Source of the DNA: Martelella limonii
Lineage (GTDB): Bacteria; Pseudomonadota; Alphaproteobacteria; Rhizobiales; Rhizobiaceae
Assembly: GCF_013344475.1 (NCBI RefSeq)
Contig: NZ_JABUOU010000009.1
Location: 62,001 to 126,000, forward strand
Direction of reading: 5' to 3'
Length of the DNA: 64,000 bases
Made by a program: the position numbers and the translations under genes. The notes under the pieces were generated by a model. That model was not told where the DNA came from. It ran no database searches and saw only the letters and a list, made by a program, of their open reading frames with translations. Shown here one piece after another: positions 1-10,095 of the stretch. Numbering within the stretch: position 1 is the stretch's first letter; the number at the start of each line of letters is the position of its first letter.

Positions 1-455
1 TCTTCATTGAGCGCGCCGACAAGCGCGGCACGGGACGGCAGGTGGGCTCGATCGCCGAGCGGCTTTCGGCGGGCGAGATCATCGTCCTGTTTCCCGAAGG
101 CACGACATCTGACGGCAACCGGATCTATCCGATCAAATATTCGCTTTTCGGCGCGGCCTCGACCGCTGTGCCGCAGTCGCCGACCGGCAAGGTTCATGTC
201 CAGCCGGTGGCGGTTGCCTATACCGGCGTCAGGGGCCTGCCGATGGGCCGCGCGCTGCGTCCGATCGTCGCCTGGCCAGGCGATGTCGAGATGCTGCCCT
301 CGCTTGCGGGCGTGATCAAGGCCGGCGCTTTCGATGTGGATGTCTGCTTCGGCGAGAGCGTGGTGTTCGATGCGGATACCAAGCGCAAGGAAGCCGCCGC
401 CGAAATCGAGAGCCGCATGCGTACGCTTTTGGGCGAGCGGCTGCGCGGGCGCTGA
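1..455 (+). CDS. 1-acyl-sn-glycerol-3-phosphate acyltransferase-like, 3' part
   Basis: This is the C-terminal part of a PlsC/LPLAT-family acyltransferase, which moves an acyl chain onto lysophosphatidic acid or a related lipid at the inner membrane. The reading frame is already open at base 3 and no start is present, so the gene is cut by the window edge. The family block LFPEGTTSDGNRI followed by an IYPIKYSLF-like segment is clear, and the beginning of the visible frame (FIERADKRG) matches the conserved stretch just before it. The N-terminal HX4D motif lies outside the window. It sits 61 bp upstream of miaB on the same strand, as in rhizobia. It could be an ornithine-lipid acyltransferase (OlsA-like) rather than PlsC proper; the missing N-terminus would help decide. 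Confidence 0.85.
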   Translation, partial: FIERADKRGTGRQVGSIAERLSAGEIIVLFPEGTTSDGNRIYPIKYSLFGAASTAVPQSPTGKVHVQPVAVAYTGVRGLPMGRALRPIVAWPGDVEMLPSLAGVIKAGAFDVDVCFGESVVFDADTKRKEAAAEIESRMRTLLGERLRGR

Positions 456-516
456 CGATTTCCTGATTTTCTCTTTTTTGATTTTCTCCTGGGGCAAACC
501 GCGTTAAAAGGCCGCC

Positions 517-1896
<1,380 letters not shown>

Positions 1897-2133
1897 TCGG
1901 TGACAATCCCATGAATTTGTCGGGGCGAAATACAATTCGCTTCACAAAGGGCAGAATCACGATTAGCCTTCTCACATGAAGCTTGATTGGCGAGTTGAGA
2001 CTCACATTTCTGCCGTTTTACTTCTGTCTTTGACTGAACGATCCCCCATGTATCGTAACGAAGAAGACGCTGCTGTTGCCGGCAAGGCCGGACCGGTGGC
2101 GCCCCTTGCGTTTGACCCGAGGAGCAAGAACGC

Positions 2134-3180
2134 TTGAACGCTACTGATATGGTTGTCACGCACGCAAAATCGGCGGGCCCTGATGCCAGCCACTTCGTGC
2201 TCACCTTCGAGAACAATCGCTATGCCAGCGAATTGTTCGGTCAGTTTGATGAACATCTGAAATTGCTGGAGAAGGAGCTCGGCGTCGTCGCCGTGCCACG
2301 CGGCAATTCGGTGGCGCTGAGCGGCGCAACGCTCGCCACCCATCAAGCCCGCCGGGCGCTCGATTATCTTTACGCACAGCTGCAAAAAGGCGCGCAATTG
2401 GAAAAATCAGATGTCGAAGGGGCGATCCGCATGGCGCGGGCCGCCGATGATCAGCTGACGCTGCCGACGCTGGAGCGGAAGGCGAGGCTTTCCATGTCCC
2501 AGATTTCCACCCGCAAGAAATCGATTGCGGCGCGCACGCCGGCGCAGGACGGCTATATCCGCGCGATGGAGCGCAACGAGCTGGTGTTCGGCGTGGGGCC
2601 TGCCGGTACCGGCAAGACCTACCTCGCCGTTGCCTATGCCGCCCAGCTTCTGGAGCGCGGTGCGATCGAGAAGATCATCCTTTCGCGGCCTGCCGTGGAA
2701 GCTGGGGAGCGGCTCGGCTTTCTGCCGGGCGACATGAAGGAGAAGGTCGATCCCTATCTGCGTCCGCTCTATGACGCGCTCTACGACATGATCCCGGGCG
2801 ATCGGGTGGAGCGCGCTATGACGGCCGGCGTAATCGAGATCGCACCGCTCGCCTTCATGCGCGGGCGCACGCTGACAAATGCGGCGGTAATCCTTGACGA
2901 GGCGCAGAACACGACGTCGATGCAGATGAAGATGTTCTTGACCCGTCTTGGCGAAAATTCGCGGATGATCATCACCGGCGATCCGAGCCAGGTCGACCTG
3001 CCGCGCGGCATCAAGTCGGGGCTGGTTGAGGCGCTCGACGTTCTGGAGGGCATCGAGGGTGTCTCGACCACCCGTTTCACCGACAAGGACGTGGTGCGCC
3101 ATCCGCTGGTTGCCCGCATCGTGGCGGCCTATGAAGGCAGGACGCGTACGCCGGAGCCCCGCGGAGACGGTAACGCCTGA
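2134..3180 (+). CDS. phoH: PhoH-family ATPase (PhoL type)
   Basis: Cytosolic P-loop ATPase of the PhoH/PhoL family, usually linked to RNA or ribosome quality control together with YbeY. Walker A is GPAGTGKTYLAVA from about residue 155, Walker B is VILDEAQNTT, and the family TGDPSQVDLP motif follows. The start is taken as TTG 2134 because GGAG at 2121-2124 lies 9 nt before it; the next in-frame ATG (2149) has no comparable site. The stop is one base from the ybeY start, so the pair is almost certainly cotranscribed. A 29-codon open frame ends across the TTG start (see findings). Length (348 residues) is normal for the family. Confidence 0.95.
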   Translation: MNATDMVVTHAKSAGPDASHFVLTFENNRYASELFGQFDEHLKLLEKELGVVAVPRGNSVALSGATLATHQARRALDYLYAQLQKGAQLEKSDVEGAIRMARAADDQLTLPTLERKARLSMSQISTRKKSIAARTPAQDGYIRAMERNELVFGVGPAGTGKTYLAVAYAAQLLERGAIEKIILSRPAVEAGERLGFLPGDMKEKVDPYLRPLYDALYDMIPGDRVERAMTAGVIEIAPLAFMRGRTLTNAAVILDEAQNTTSMQMKMFLTRLGENSRMIITGDPSQVDLPRGIKSGLVEALDVLEGIEGVSTTRFTDKDVVRHPLVARIVAAYEGRTRTPEPRGDGNA

Positions 3181-3181
3181 T

Positions 3182-3688
3182 ATGGCAAGTTTCGATTTTC
3201 AGGTGAGCCGGGAAGCCGATGGCTGGCCCGATGAGGCCGCTTTGGAAGCGCTGGTGATCCGCGTCATTGGCGCAGCCGCGAGCTATCTGGAGAAGGTCGA
3301 GGGGCAGCCATTTCCCGCCCACGACACGGAGCTGTCGCTGGTCTTTACCGATGATGCGGCGATCCGCGAGATCAATGCGGAATGGCGCGACAAGGACAAG
3401 GCGACCAACGTCCTGTCCTTTCCGGCCTTTCCTGTCATTCCCGGCGGTATGCCGGGCCCGATGCTGGGCGACATCGTGATTGCGCGCGAAACCGTGGCGC
3501 GCGAGGCGGAAGAGCTAGACAAGGGGTTCGACGATCACCTCACCCATCTTCTGGTGCATGGATTTCTGCATCTTTTGGGGTATGATCACATCGAAAACGA
3601 CGATGCCGAAATTATGGAGCGTCTCGAGACTCGCATTTTGGCCACACTTGACCTATCTGATCCCTATCAGGGCAGCGACCCTCTCTAA
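3182..3688 (+). CDS. ybeY: Endoribonuclease YbeY (rRNA maturation factor)
   Basis: Single-domain metal-dependent RNase (UPF0054) involved in 16S rRNA 3'-end maturation, ribosome quality control and sRNA function in rhizobia. The zinc-binding motif HGFLHLLGYDH gives H126, H130 and H136. ATG 3182 is used, one base after the phoH stop. A longer open frame upstream overlaps phoH and is not needed, since 168 residues is the usual rhizobial length. The phoH-ybeY-tlyC-lnt order is a conserved alphaproteobacterial block. Confidence 0.96.
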   Translation: MASFDFQVSREADGWPDEAALEALVIRVIGAAASYLEKVEGQPFPAHDTELSLVFTDDAAIREINAEWRDKDKATNVLSFPAFPVIPGGMPGPMLGDIVIARETVAREAEELDKGFDDHLTHLLVHGFLHLLGYDHIENDDAEIMERLETRILATLDLSDPYQGSDPL

Positions 3689-3701
3689 CGCCTAAGGAAC
3701 A

Positions 3702-4910
3702 ATGAACCAGCAACAGATTGTACCGCTCGGTGACAGCGGTCAGGATTCGGAAGACGGATCCGAGCTCGACGAGCCGAACAGTCCGGAGACGGGCAAAACA
3801 CATCACAAAACGTCCGCCTCGCCCCTGAAGGGGCTGCTCCTGTACTTCAAGCGCAACGGGAACGCGACTTCGCGCCTGCGCGAAGATCTGGAAGATGCGC
3901 TGTCTGCCGACAAATCCGGCGAAAACGATTTCTCTCCCGAAGAGCGGGCCATGCTCAACAACATCCTCTCCTTCCGCGAGGTGCGAGTCGAGGATGTGAT
4001 GGTGCCCCGCGCCGATATCGATGCGGTCGAGCAGGCGATGACGATCGGGGAATTGCTGCTGGTTTTCGAAAATTGCGGCCATTCGCGCATGCCGGTGTTC
4101 TGCGAAACGCTGGATGATCCGCGCGGTATGGTCCATATCCGCGATCTGCTGGCCTATATCTCCAAGCAGGCGCGCGGCCGCAGGCGGCCCCGGGTCGCCA
4201 ATGCCCGCGACGCCGCCAAGAACGGCGCGACCAAATCCAGCGAGATCAAGCCCACGGAGCGCCAGACCAAGGCGCAGCAGAGCGCGCTCGATCTGGCCAA
4301 GGTCAGCCTCGAAAAGACCATCCTCGAGGCCGGGCTCATCCGCCCCGTTCTGTTCGTTCCGCCATCCATGCTTGCCTCGGACCTGTTGCAGCGCATGCAG
4401 GCCGGTCGCACCCAGATGGCGCTCGTGATCGACGAATATGGCGGGACCGACGGTCTCGTCTCCCATGAGGACATCGTCGAAATGGTCATCGGCGAGATTG
4501 ACGACGAGCACGATTCCGAAGAAGCCATGTTCACCCGCGTGTCCGACGACGTCTATCTCGCCGACGCCCGTGTCGAGCTTGAGGATATCGCGGAAGCCAT
4601 CGGTCCGGATTTCGAGATCGACGATCATGCTGAGGATGTCGACACGCTTGGCGGTCTGATCTTCTCGAGCATCGGCCGGATTCCGGCGCGCGGCGAGGTG
4701 ATCCAGCTTCCGGGCTTCGAGGTTCACATTCTTGATGCCGATCCGCGCCGCATCCGAAGGGTGCGTATCCTGCGCAAGCGCGGTCCCGCGCGTCGGCGCT
4801 ATCAGGCGCGCGCCGGCGGCAATGACGAGGGCCGCGAGGCGATCCGTCATGAAGAAGAGCATGACGTTTCCTACCATGATGACGACGGCGAAGCGCGTGA
4901 CAGCCAATAG
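3702..4910 (+). CDS. tlyC: CBS-domain transporter-associated protein (TlyC/CorC)
   Basis: Haemolysin-C/CorC-like protein. Two CBS motifs surround residues about 92-150 (REVRVEDVMVPRADI) and about 215-275 (RMQAGRTQMALVIDEYGG), and the C-terminal part is a CorC_HlyC domain. There are no obvious transmembrane helices, unlike the full CNNM-type exporters. The roughly 45-residue charged linker between the CBS motifs (residues about 158-205, rich in K, R and A) is typical of rhizobial homologues. The function is usually given as Mg2+/Co2+ homeostasis, but this is by family only. It lies 13 bp after ybeY and 32 bp before lnt in the same operon. Confidence 0.92.
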   Translation: MNQQQIVPLGDSGQDSEDGSELDEPNSPETGKTHHKTSASPLKGLLLYFKRNGNATSRLREDLEDALSADKSGENDFSPEERAMLNNILSFREVRVEDVMVPRADIDAVEQAMTIGELLLVFENCGHSRMPVFCETLDDPRGMVHIRDLLAYISKQARGRRRPRVANARDAAKNGATKSSEIKPTERQTKAQQSALDLAKVSLEKTILEAGLIRPVLFVPPSMLASDLLQRMQAGRTQMALVIDEYGGTDGLVSHEDIVEMVIGEIDDEHDSEEAMFTRVSDDVYLADARVELEDIAEAIGPDFEIDDHAEDVDTLGGLIFSSIGRIPARGEVIQLPGFEVHILDADPRRIRRVRILRKRGPARRRYQARAGGNDEGREAIRHEEEHDVSYHDDDGEARDSQ

Positions 4911-4942
4911 GCGGCGATGAACTGCCGGAGGGGAACGCTGCG

Positions 4943-6409
4943 TTGCAACGGCTTTCAGCCTATCTTGGAAACCTAAACGGCTGGGCGCGTCGCGGCTGGC
5001 TGTTCGGCGCCGGCGCGCTCGCAACCTTCGCGCTCGCCCCTTACGGGCTGCTGCCCGTGATGTTCATCGCCTTGCCGGTCCTGGTGCTGATCATGGACGG
5101 GATTGTGCCCGGCAAACCCGTGCGGGGAAGGCTTGCGGCCGGTTTCGGCAGCTTGTGGTGGTTCGGCTTCGGTTACTTCGTATTCGGCCTGTGGTGGCTG
5201 GGAGTTGCGATCTGGAAGGATGGCGCCTATTTCGCGCTGCCGCTCGCCGTATTCGCTTTCCCGGCAGGCCTTGCCGTATTCTACGGCCTTGCAGGTGCCG
5301 CGGCTGCGCTTTTCTGGCGGCCTGGATCGCTCAGGATCGTCGCGCTTTCCATCGCGATGGTGGCGGCCGAATGGCTGCGTGGTCATCTTGCCTCCGGCTT
5401 TCCCTGGAACGCGATCGCTTATACGGCGATGCCTGTGCCGCTGCTGATGCAGTCGATCCGGCTCGCCGGTCTCTATGTCATGTGCGGGCTTGCGGTCTAT
5501 GTCTTCGCAAGCCCGGCGCTTCTTGCCGCATCGCGGGGAAGGGCCGTCGGGCTTCTGCTTGCGGCTGCGCTCGTTGCTCTCGATCTCGGCTATGGCTGGC
5601 AGAGGCTCAGCATGGATGAGCCGGAAGGAGGGCGAAGCGTCCGTGTCCGACTGGTCCAGCCAGCCTTCGGCGACATGGACTGGAGCACGCCGGAAGGGCG
5701 CGAAGAGGTATTTGCCACGCTGATGGCACTGTCCGGTCAACCGCCGGCCGAGGGCGAACTGCCTCCGGAGGTGATCATCTGGCCGGAAAGCGTGCTGCCC
5801 TTCACCCTCGAATCACGCGACGATGCGCGCACCGCCATTGGCGAATTGCTGCAGCCCGGCCAGTCTCTGATGCTGGGGGCGGCGAGTTTTGCAGGCCGGA
5901 AACCCGATGGCTGGCCGCAGTTTTACAATGCCATATACGCTCTCGACGATGCCGGAGCCACGATTTCTGTTGCCGGAAAGACCCACCTCGTTCCTTTCGG
6001 CGAATATCTTCCGTTCGAGGATTTTTTCCGCTCGATCGGGCTGGACGCGATTACAACGTTACCAGGTGGTTACGTTCCGGTTCAGGACAGGCGGCTCCTG
6101 CATCTGCCGGACGGGCTGACGCTCTATCCGTTGATCTGCTACGAAGCGGTCTTCCCGCGCCTTATCGACAACCAGACGGAAAACGCGTCGGCACTGGTCA
6201 ACATCACCTATGACGCCTGGTTCGGCCGGACGCCCGGCCCTTTTCAACACTTTGCGCAGGCAAGGCTGAGAGCGGTAGAGGCAGGCAGGCCTCTGGTGCG
6301 CGTGGGGGAGAACGGCATCACCGCGATCGTCGATTCACGCGGTCGCGTCATCGAGAGAGCGCCGTTTGACGAGCGTGCAATATTGGATGGAATACTCAGG
6401 CTTCGTTAG
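4943..6409 (+). CDS. lnt: Apolipoprotein N-acyltransferase Lnt
   Basis: Inner-membrane enzyme that adds the third acyl chain to the N-terminal cysteine of lipoproteins. It has an N-terminal block of hydrophobic helices (residues about 15-215) followed by a nitrilase-fold periplasmic domain. The catalytic triad is visible: E282 in IIWPESVLPF, K346 in AGKTHLVPFGEYLPF and C399 in LICYEAVFPR. TTG 4943 is chosen because the strong site GGAGGGG at 4927-4933 lies 9 nt upstream. In Sinorhizobium the equivalent gene is actA, needed for acid and copper tolerance, and it is likewise followed by an XRE regulator. Confidence 0.94.
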   Translation: MQRLSAYLGNLNGWARRGWLFGAGALATFALAPYGLLPVMFIALPVLVLIMDGIVPGKPVRGRLAAGFGSLWWFGFGYFVFGLWWLGVAIWKDGAYFALPLAVFAFPAGLAVFYGLAGAAAALFWRPGSLRIVALSIAMVAAEWLRGHLASGFPWNAIAYTAMPVPLLMQSIRLAGLYVMCGLAVYVFASPALLAASRGRAVGLLLAAALVALDLGYGWQRLSMDEPEGGRSVRVRLVQPAFGDMDWSTPEGREEVFATLMALSGQPPAEGELPPEVIIWPESVLPFTLESRDDARTAIGELLQPGQSLMLGAASFAGRKPDGWPQFYNAIYALDDAGATISVAGKTHLVPFGEYLPFEDFFRSIGLDAITTLPGGYVPVQDRRLLHLPDGLTLYPLICYEAVFPRLIDNQTENASALVNITYDAWFGRTPGPFQHFAQARLRAVEAGRPLVRVGENGITAIVDSRGRVIERAPFDERAILDGILRLR

Positions 6410-6651
6410 AAAATCGTAACGTTCCAAATTTACGTTGTCGAGCAAAATTGCCACACCAATTTCTCAATTAGCAAAACCTTACTCATCTAATGGTTTTAGG
6501 TTTCGGGCGTAATTGACCGCATTACTACAAAATTGCATAGTGAAAGCACCTGGCATTCAACTATGGCTTTTTATCGCCTTACTCGCAGGGCTTGATGGCT
6601 CTCCGGCATGGCGCGGAATATCCTTGCCGGGTCAAAAAAACAGGACGAAAA
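6410..6651 (+). other. Intergenic promoter region upstream of phrR
   Basis: This AT-rich gap carries no convincing gene. An imperfect AT-rich environment holds the inverted repeat AAAACC (6473-6478) and GGTTTT (6492-6497) separated by 13 bases, which could be an autoregulatory site for the XRE protein. AGGA at 6642-6645 is the ribosome-binding site for ATG 6652. Confidence 0.35.
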
Positions 6652-7065
6652 ATGACAGAAAACAAGAAGAAGCCGAACCCCATCGACATTCATGTCGGGA
6701 GTCGGATCAGGTTGCGCCGTACTATGTTGGGCATGAGCCAGGAGAAGCTGGGCGAGAGCCTCGGCATCACCTTTCAGCAGATCCAGAAATATGAAAAGGG
6801 CACAAATCGCGTCGGCGCAAGCCGGCTGCAGAATATCTCGACCATCCTCAATGTCCCGGTCTCATTCTTTTTCGAGGACGCACCAGGCGAACAGGGCGCC
6901 GGCGCTTCGGGAATGGCTGAGGCTTCGAGCTCCAGCTATGTGGTCGACTTCCTCTCATCCTCCGAGGGATTGCAGCTCAATCGCGCATTTGTGAAGATCG
7001 GCGACGCCAAGGTTCGACGCAAGCTCGTCGATCTGGTGAAGTCGCTCGCAGCGGAAGCAGACTGA
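6652..7065 (+). CDS. phrR: XRE-family transcriptional regulator (PhrR/PraR type)
   Basis: DNA-binding regulator with one helix-turn-helix at residues about 14-70 (IRLRRTMLGMSQEKLGESL...QIQKYEKG) and a short C-terminal tail of about 65 residues. The length (137), sequence style and position between lnt (actA) and metK match the rhizobial PhrR/PraR regulators, known for pH response and for control of quorum sensing and biofilm. ATG 6652 is chosen over an upstream in-frame ATG (6592) because AGGA lies 6 nt before it and the family N-terminus begins with a short Lys-rich segment. The specific target genes cannot be inferred from this window. Confidence 0.85.
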   Translation: MTENKKKPNPIDIHVGSRIRLRRTMLGMSQEKLGESLGITFQQIQKYEKGTNRVGASRLQNISTILNVPVSFFFEDAPGEQGAGASGMAEASSSSYVVDFLSSSEGLQLNRAFVKIGDAKVRRKLVDLVKSLAAEAD

Positions 7066-7078
7066 CCTGACGGCTGGA

Positions 7079-7136
7079 TTTTGACGCAGTGTGGGGAGAG
7101 CAAATCGCTCTCCTCGGGTCAAACACTCGTGTTGAA
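7079..7136 (+). terminator. Structured element after phrR (terminator or leader fold)
   Basis: A compact stem GGAGAGC/GCTCTCC (7095-7101 with 7107-7113, loop AAATC, extended by wobbles) lies 28 nt after the phrR stop. TTTGAC (7080-7085) can enclose it by pairing with GTCAAA (7118-7123). AGTGT (7088-7092) can pair with ACACT (7124-7128), and AACAC can instead fold onto the following GTGTT. There is no U-run after the stem. The simplest reading is the 3' end of the phrR transcript; see findings for the alternative. Confidence 0.4.
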
Positions 7137-7184
7137 ATCCGGCTTACGGCACGGATATAAAGATATGCTGATATCGTTGTGCGC

Positions 7185-7213
7185 TTGTCAGGACGGTATG
7201 AAGCGTTTATCAA
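7185..7213 (+). promoter_or_regulatory. Candidate sigma-70 promoter of metK
   Basis: TTGTCA at 7185-7190 and TATCAA at 7208-7213 are separated by exactly 17 bases and lie 31 nt before the metK ATG. They match the housekeeping consensus at 5 of 6 and 4 of 6 positions. Three direct GATAT repeats with an 8-bp period begin at 7154, 7162 and 7170, just upstream. Confidence 0.5.
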
Positions 7214-7244
7214 AATCGGGACAATTTCTATGAGGGGAATCCCG

Positions 7245-8483
7245 ATGCGTGCAAACTATCTCTTCACCAGTGAGTCCGTTTCCGAAGGCCATCCCGACAA
7301 GGTTTGTGACCGTATCTCCGACGAGATCGTGGATCTGGTTTATCGCGAAGCTGTGAAAACCGGTGTCGATCCCTGGTCCGTGCGCATTGCCTGCGAAACC
7401 CTTGCCACCACCAACCGCGTGGTCATTGCAGGCGAAGTCCGCCTGCCGCCGAGCCTGATGAAGCTTGACAAGAACGGCAAGGAGATCGTCAATCCCTCCC
7501 GTTTCAAGACCGCTGCACGCCGCGCGATCCGCAGCATCGGCTACGAGCAGGACGGTTTTCACTGGAAGACGGCCCGCATCGATGTGCTGCTGCACGCCCA
7601 GTCCGCCCACATTGCACAGGGTGTCGACAATGCTTCCGATCGTCAGGGTGACGAGGGTGCGGGCGACCAGGGCATCATGTTCGGCTTTGCCTGCCGCGAG
7701 ACGCCGGATCTGATGCCGGCCCCGATCTATTATGCCCACCGCATTCTCCAGACCCTTTCCGAAGCCCGCAAGGCGGGCGAGGGCGAGGTCGCAAAGCTCG
7801 GCCCCGATGCCAAGAGCCAGGTGACGGTGCACTACAAGGATGGCAAGCCGGCGGCCGTGACCTCGATCGTGCTGTCGACCCAGCATTTCGATGAAAGCTG
7901 GGATTCGAAGAAGGTCCGCAGCGTTGTCGAGCCGTATATCCGCGAGGCGCTGGGAGATCTTCCGATCGCCGATGATTGCGTCTGGTACATCAACCCGACC
8001 GGCAAGTTCGTGATCGGCGGTCCGGATGGCGACGCTGGCCTTACCGGCCGCAAGATCATTGTCGACACCTATGGTGGCGCAGCCCCCCATGGCGGTGGCG
8101 CGTTTTCGGGCAAGGACACCACCAAGGTGGACCGCTCGGCAGCCTACGCCGCACGCTATCTGGCGAAGAATGTGGTTGCGGCCAATCTCGCCGAAAAATG
8201 CACCATCCAGCTTGCCTATGCGATTGGCGTTGCCCAGCCGCTTGCCGTCTATGTGGATCTGCACGGGACCGGCAAGGTGACGGAAGAACAGGTTGAAAAG
8301 GCGATCCGTGCCGTGATGGACCTTTCGCCCTCCGGCATCCGCCGTCACCTCGACCTCAACAAGCCGATCTATGCCAAGACCTCTGCATACGGCCATTTCG
8401 GCCGCAAGGCAGGCCGCGACGGTTCGTTCTCGTGGGAACGTCTGGATCTCGTCAAGCCGCTGAAGCAAGCGCTGAAGGATTGA
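7245..8483 (+). CDS. metK: S-adenosylmethionine synthetase MetK
   Basis: Makes SAM from methionine and ATP in the cytosol. Recognisable blocks are [20 protein letters not shown] near the N-terminus, [16 protein letters not shown] for ATP binding, and [18 protein letters not shown] near residue 290. At 412 residues it carries the alphaproteobacterial insertions. ATG 7245 is preferred to ATG 7230 because GAGGGGA (7232-7238) then sits at a correct distance. The only gap to trmB is 8 bp. MetK supplies the SAM used by the neighbouring MiaB, TrmB, RsmE and RsmD products. Confidence 0.97.
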   Translation: MRANYLFTSESVSEGHPDKVCDRISDEIVDLVYREAVKTGVDPWSVRIACETLATTNRVVIAGEVRLPPSLMKLDKNGKEIVNPSRFKTAARRAIRSIGYEQDGFHWKTARIDVLLHAQSAHIAQGVDNASDRQGDEGAGDQGIMFGFACRETPDLMPAPIYYAHRILQTLSEARKAGEGEVAKLGPDAKSQVTVHYKDGKPAAVTSIVLSTQHFDESWDSKKVRSVVEPYIREALGDLPIADDCVWYINPTGKFVIGGPDGDAGLTGRKIIVDTYGGAAPHGGGAFSGKDTTKVDRSAAYAARYLAKNVVAANLAEKCTIQLAYAIGVAQPLAVYVDLHGTGKVTEEQVEKAIRAVMDLSPSGIRRHLDLNKPIYAKTSAYGHFGRKAGRDGSFSWERLDLVKPLKQALKD

Positions 8484-8491
8484 CCGAACCC

Positions 8492-9190
8492 GTGAGTGAC
8501 GAGAGCCAGAACCAGACGGGGCGGGCGTTTTTCGGCCGCCGCAAGGGCAAGCCACTGCGCGAGCGCCAGGCCCGCAATCTCGACAAGCTTCTGCCGGAGC
8601 TTGCCGTCGACCCGGCATCGCAAGCGCCAGCTGATATTCGCAATCTCTTTCTGACGCCCGTCAAGCGGGTGCGGCTCGAGATTGGGTTCGGCGGCGGCGA
8701 GCATCTGTTTCACCGCCTCGTCGAGGACCCGTTTACAGGTTTCATTGGCATTGAGCCCTTCGTGAATTCCATGGCGAAGATGCTGGGGCGGGTGGATCAG
8801 GCCATACCCGGCAATCTCAGGCTTTATGATGATGATGCGGTCGATGTTCTCGACTGGCTGCCGGATGCCTCGATCGACCAGATCGATCTGCTTTATCCCG
8901 ACCCTTGGCCGAAGAAGAAGCACTGGAAACGGCGCTTCGTGTCCAAGGCCAATCTCGACCGGTTCTATCGCGTGCTGAAGCCGGGCGGGCTGTTCTGCTT
9001 TGCCTCGGACATTGACAGCTATGTCAACTGGACGCTGCTTCACTGCAAGCAGCATGGCGGGTTTGAGTGGCAGGCTGAAACCGCGGCGGACTGGCTGACG
9101 CCATACGACAATTGGCCGAGCACGCGCTATGAAGCAAAGGCGCGCCGCGAGGGGCGGGGCAGTGCCTATTTGACCTTCGTGCGGCGATAG
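8492..9190 (+). CDS. trmB: tRNA (guanine-N7-)-methyltransferase TrmB
   Basis: SAM-dependent enzyme forming m7G46 in the tRNA variable loop. Motif I is [12 protein letters not shown] (about residue 60) and the family signature [18 protein letters not shown] lies near residue 130. The start is taken as GTG 8492; an alternative TTG at 8480 overlaps the metK stop but lacks a usable ribosome-binding site spacing. At 232 residues it is normal. Tight linkage to metK is typical for Rhizobiaceae. Confidence 0.95.
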   Translation: MSDESQNQTGRAFFGRRKGKPLRERQARNLDKLLPELAVDPASQAPADIRNLFLTPVKRVRLEIGFGGGEHLFHRLVEDPFTGFIGIEPFVNSMAKMLGRVDQAIPGNLRLYDDDAVDVLDWLPDASIDQIDLLYPDPWPKKKHWKRRFVSKANLDRFYRVLKPGGLFCFASDIDSYVNWTLLHCKQHGGFEWQAETAADWLTPYDNWPSTRYEAKARREGRGSAYLTFVRR

Positions 9191-9264
9191 GCGCACGCGT
9201 CAAACGGGATTGGAAACGGGCTCTGGAAGATGCGGCAAACGGCCGATCACGCGGCCGCATCGTT

Positions 9265-9516
9265 TCAGTGCAGGGTAACGGTCTTCAGATCGTCTTCCAT
9301 CGCCTTGAAGAATACGCTGGTGCGGTTTTCCGTGAGAAGCAGCAGCGTTCCATCGGCGGAAAACAGCGCCCAGAGCTTGTCCGCGGTCTTCAGGGATGCA
9401 GCATCGGGAAAATGGCGGAGCGCTTCGGTGCGGTCGAATTCGCGGTAATAGCCGATCCTGCCGGCGCCGAATTCTGCGAGATGTTCGAGGGACCGTTCCG
9501 TGCCCTGGATGTTCAT
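9265..9516 (-). CDS. DUF1150 family protein
   Basis: An 83-residue protein with the DUF1150 pattern: a short N-terminus, an LAEFGAGRIGYYREF-like segment, then KLWALFSADGTLLLLTEN near the middle. The family has no known biochemical function. It lies 79 bp downstream of a small heat-shock gene on the same strand, a pairing seen repeatedly in alphaproteobacteria. That suggests a helper or co-regulated partner of the chaperone, by context only. No membrane segment or signal peptide is visible. Confidence 0.75.
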   Translation of the reverse strand: MNIQGTERSLEHLAEFGAGRIGYYREFDRTEALRHFPDAASLKTADKLWALFSADGTLLLLTENRTSVFFKAMEDDLKTVTLH

Positions 9517-9595
9517 GAAGCCGCTTCCTGAGAAAAGAGAACTGGAAATCAGGGCAAACCTTCGCAGAAGTCCGGAAGCCCGTGTTTTTACAGTC

Positions 9596-9991
9596 CTATT
9601 GTGAAACGGAAATCTTAATTTTTCGTACCTCCTGCGGGCGGTGAGCGAGGTCGATCGACAATAATCCGCGTTCGAGCCCGGCGCGGATCACTTCCATGCC
9701 GTCGGCCAGCGCAAACTGGCGGCGGAACTGGCGTCCGGCAATGCCGCGAAACAGATATTCGCCTTCCTCGCGCTCTTCCGCCCGGCCGCTGACGATCAGC
9801 ACCGAGCCTTCGATCACGACATCGAGCTCGCTTTCGCTGAAGCCGGCAACGGCAAGCGTCAGCCGCAGGAAGCCAGCCTCGCCATTGCCTGGAAACCAGG
9901 CAACATCGAAGGGGGGATAGCCGGACGCACCCTTCATGGCGTTCATGGTGCTGGCGAGACGTGGATCGAATCTGAGGTCAATTCTGGGCAT
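9596..9991 (-). CDS. Hsp20-family small heat-shock protein
   Basis: ATP-independent holdase chaperone with one alpha-crystallin domain (residues about 25-125). The segment PPFDVAWFPGNGEAGFLRLTLAVAGF corresponds to the strand region that in family members reads PPYNIE...YRITLAVAGF. A GIAGRQFRRQFALADGMEV segment follows. ATG complement 9991 (MPRIDLRFD) is used, with GGAAG 8 nt upstream; the longer frame to 10072 would add an unlikely Arg-rich N-terminus. The I-x-I/V tail is reduced to IKISV. It is divergent from the nucleoside hydrolase. I looked for a sigma-32 promoter or ROSE thermometer in the 104-bp gap and saw no convincing one. Confidence 0.85.
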   Translation of the reverse strand: MPRIDLRFDPRLASTMNAMKGASGYPPFDVAWFPGNGEAGFLRLTLAVAGFSESELDVVIEGSVLIVSGRAEEREEGEYLFRGIAGRQFRRQFALADGMEVIRAGLERGLLSIDLAHRPQEVRKIKISVSQ

Positions 9992-10095
9992 GGGGCTTCC
10001 GTCTTTTCGCACCAGTTTGCCAAGTCCGGTTCGCCTTGACAATCCTCGGCCCGGTGTCCATTCACAAGGCATCCATATTCAGTTGGGGTTTGAAA

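Noticed and set aside
7066..7244. Known SAM riboswitch upstream of metK
   Set aside because: I compared by eye with remembered SAM-II, SAM-V and SAM/SAH consensus features and found no convincing match; only the unexplained fold is reported.
9992..10095. ROSE RNA thermometer or sigma-32 promoter for the small heat-shock gene
   Set aside because: No CTTG-N17-CYTAT-like pair and no UYGCU-type pairing at the ribosome-binding site was found in the gap.
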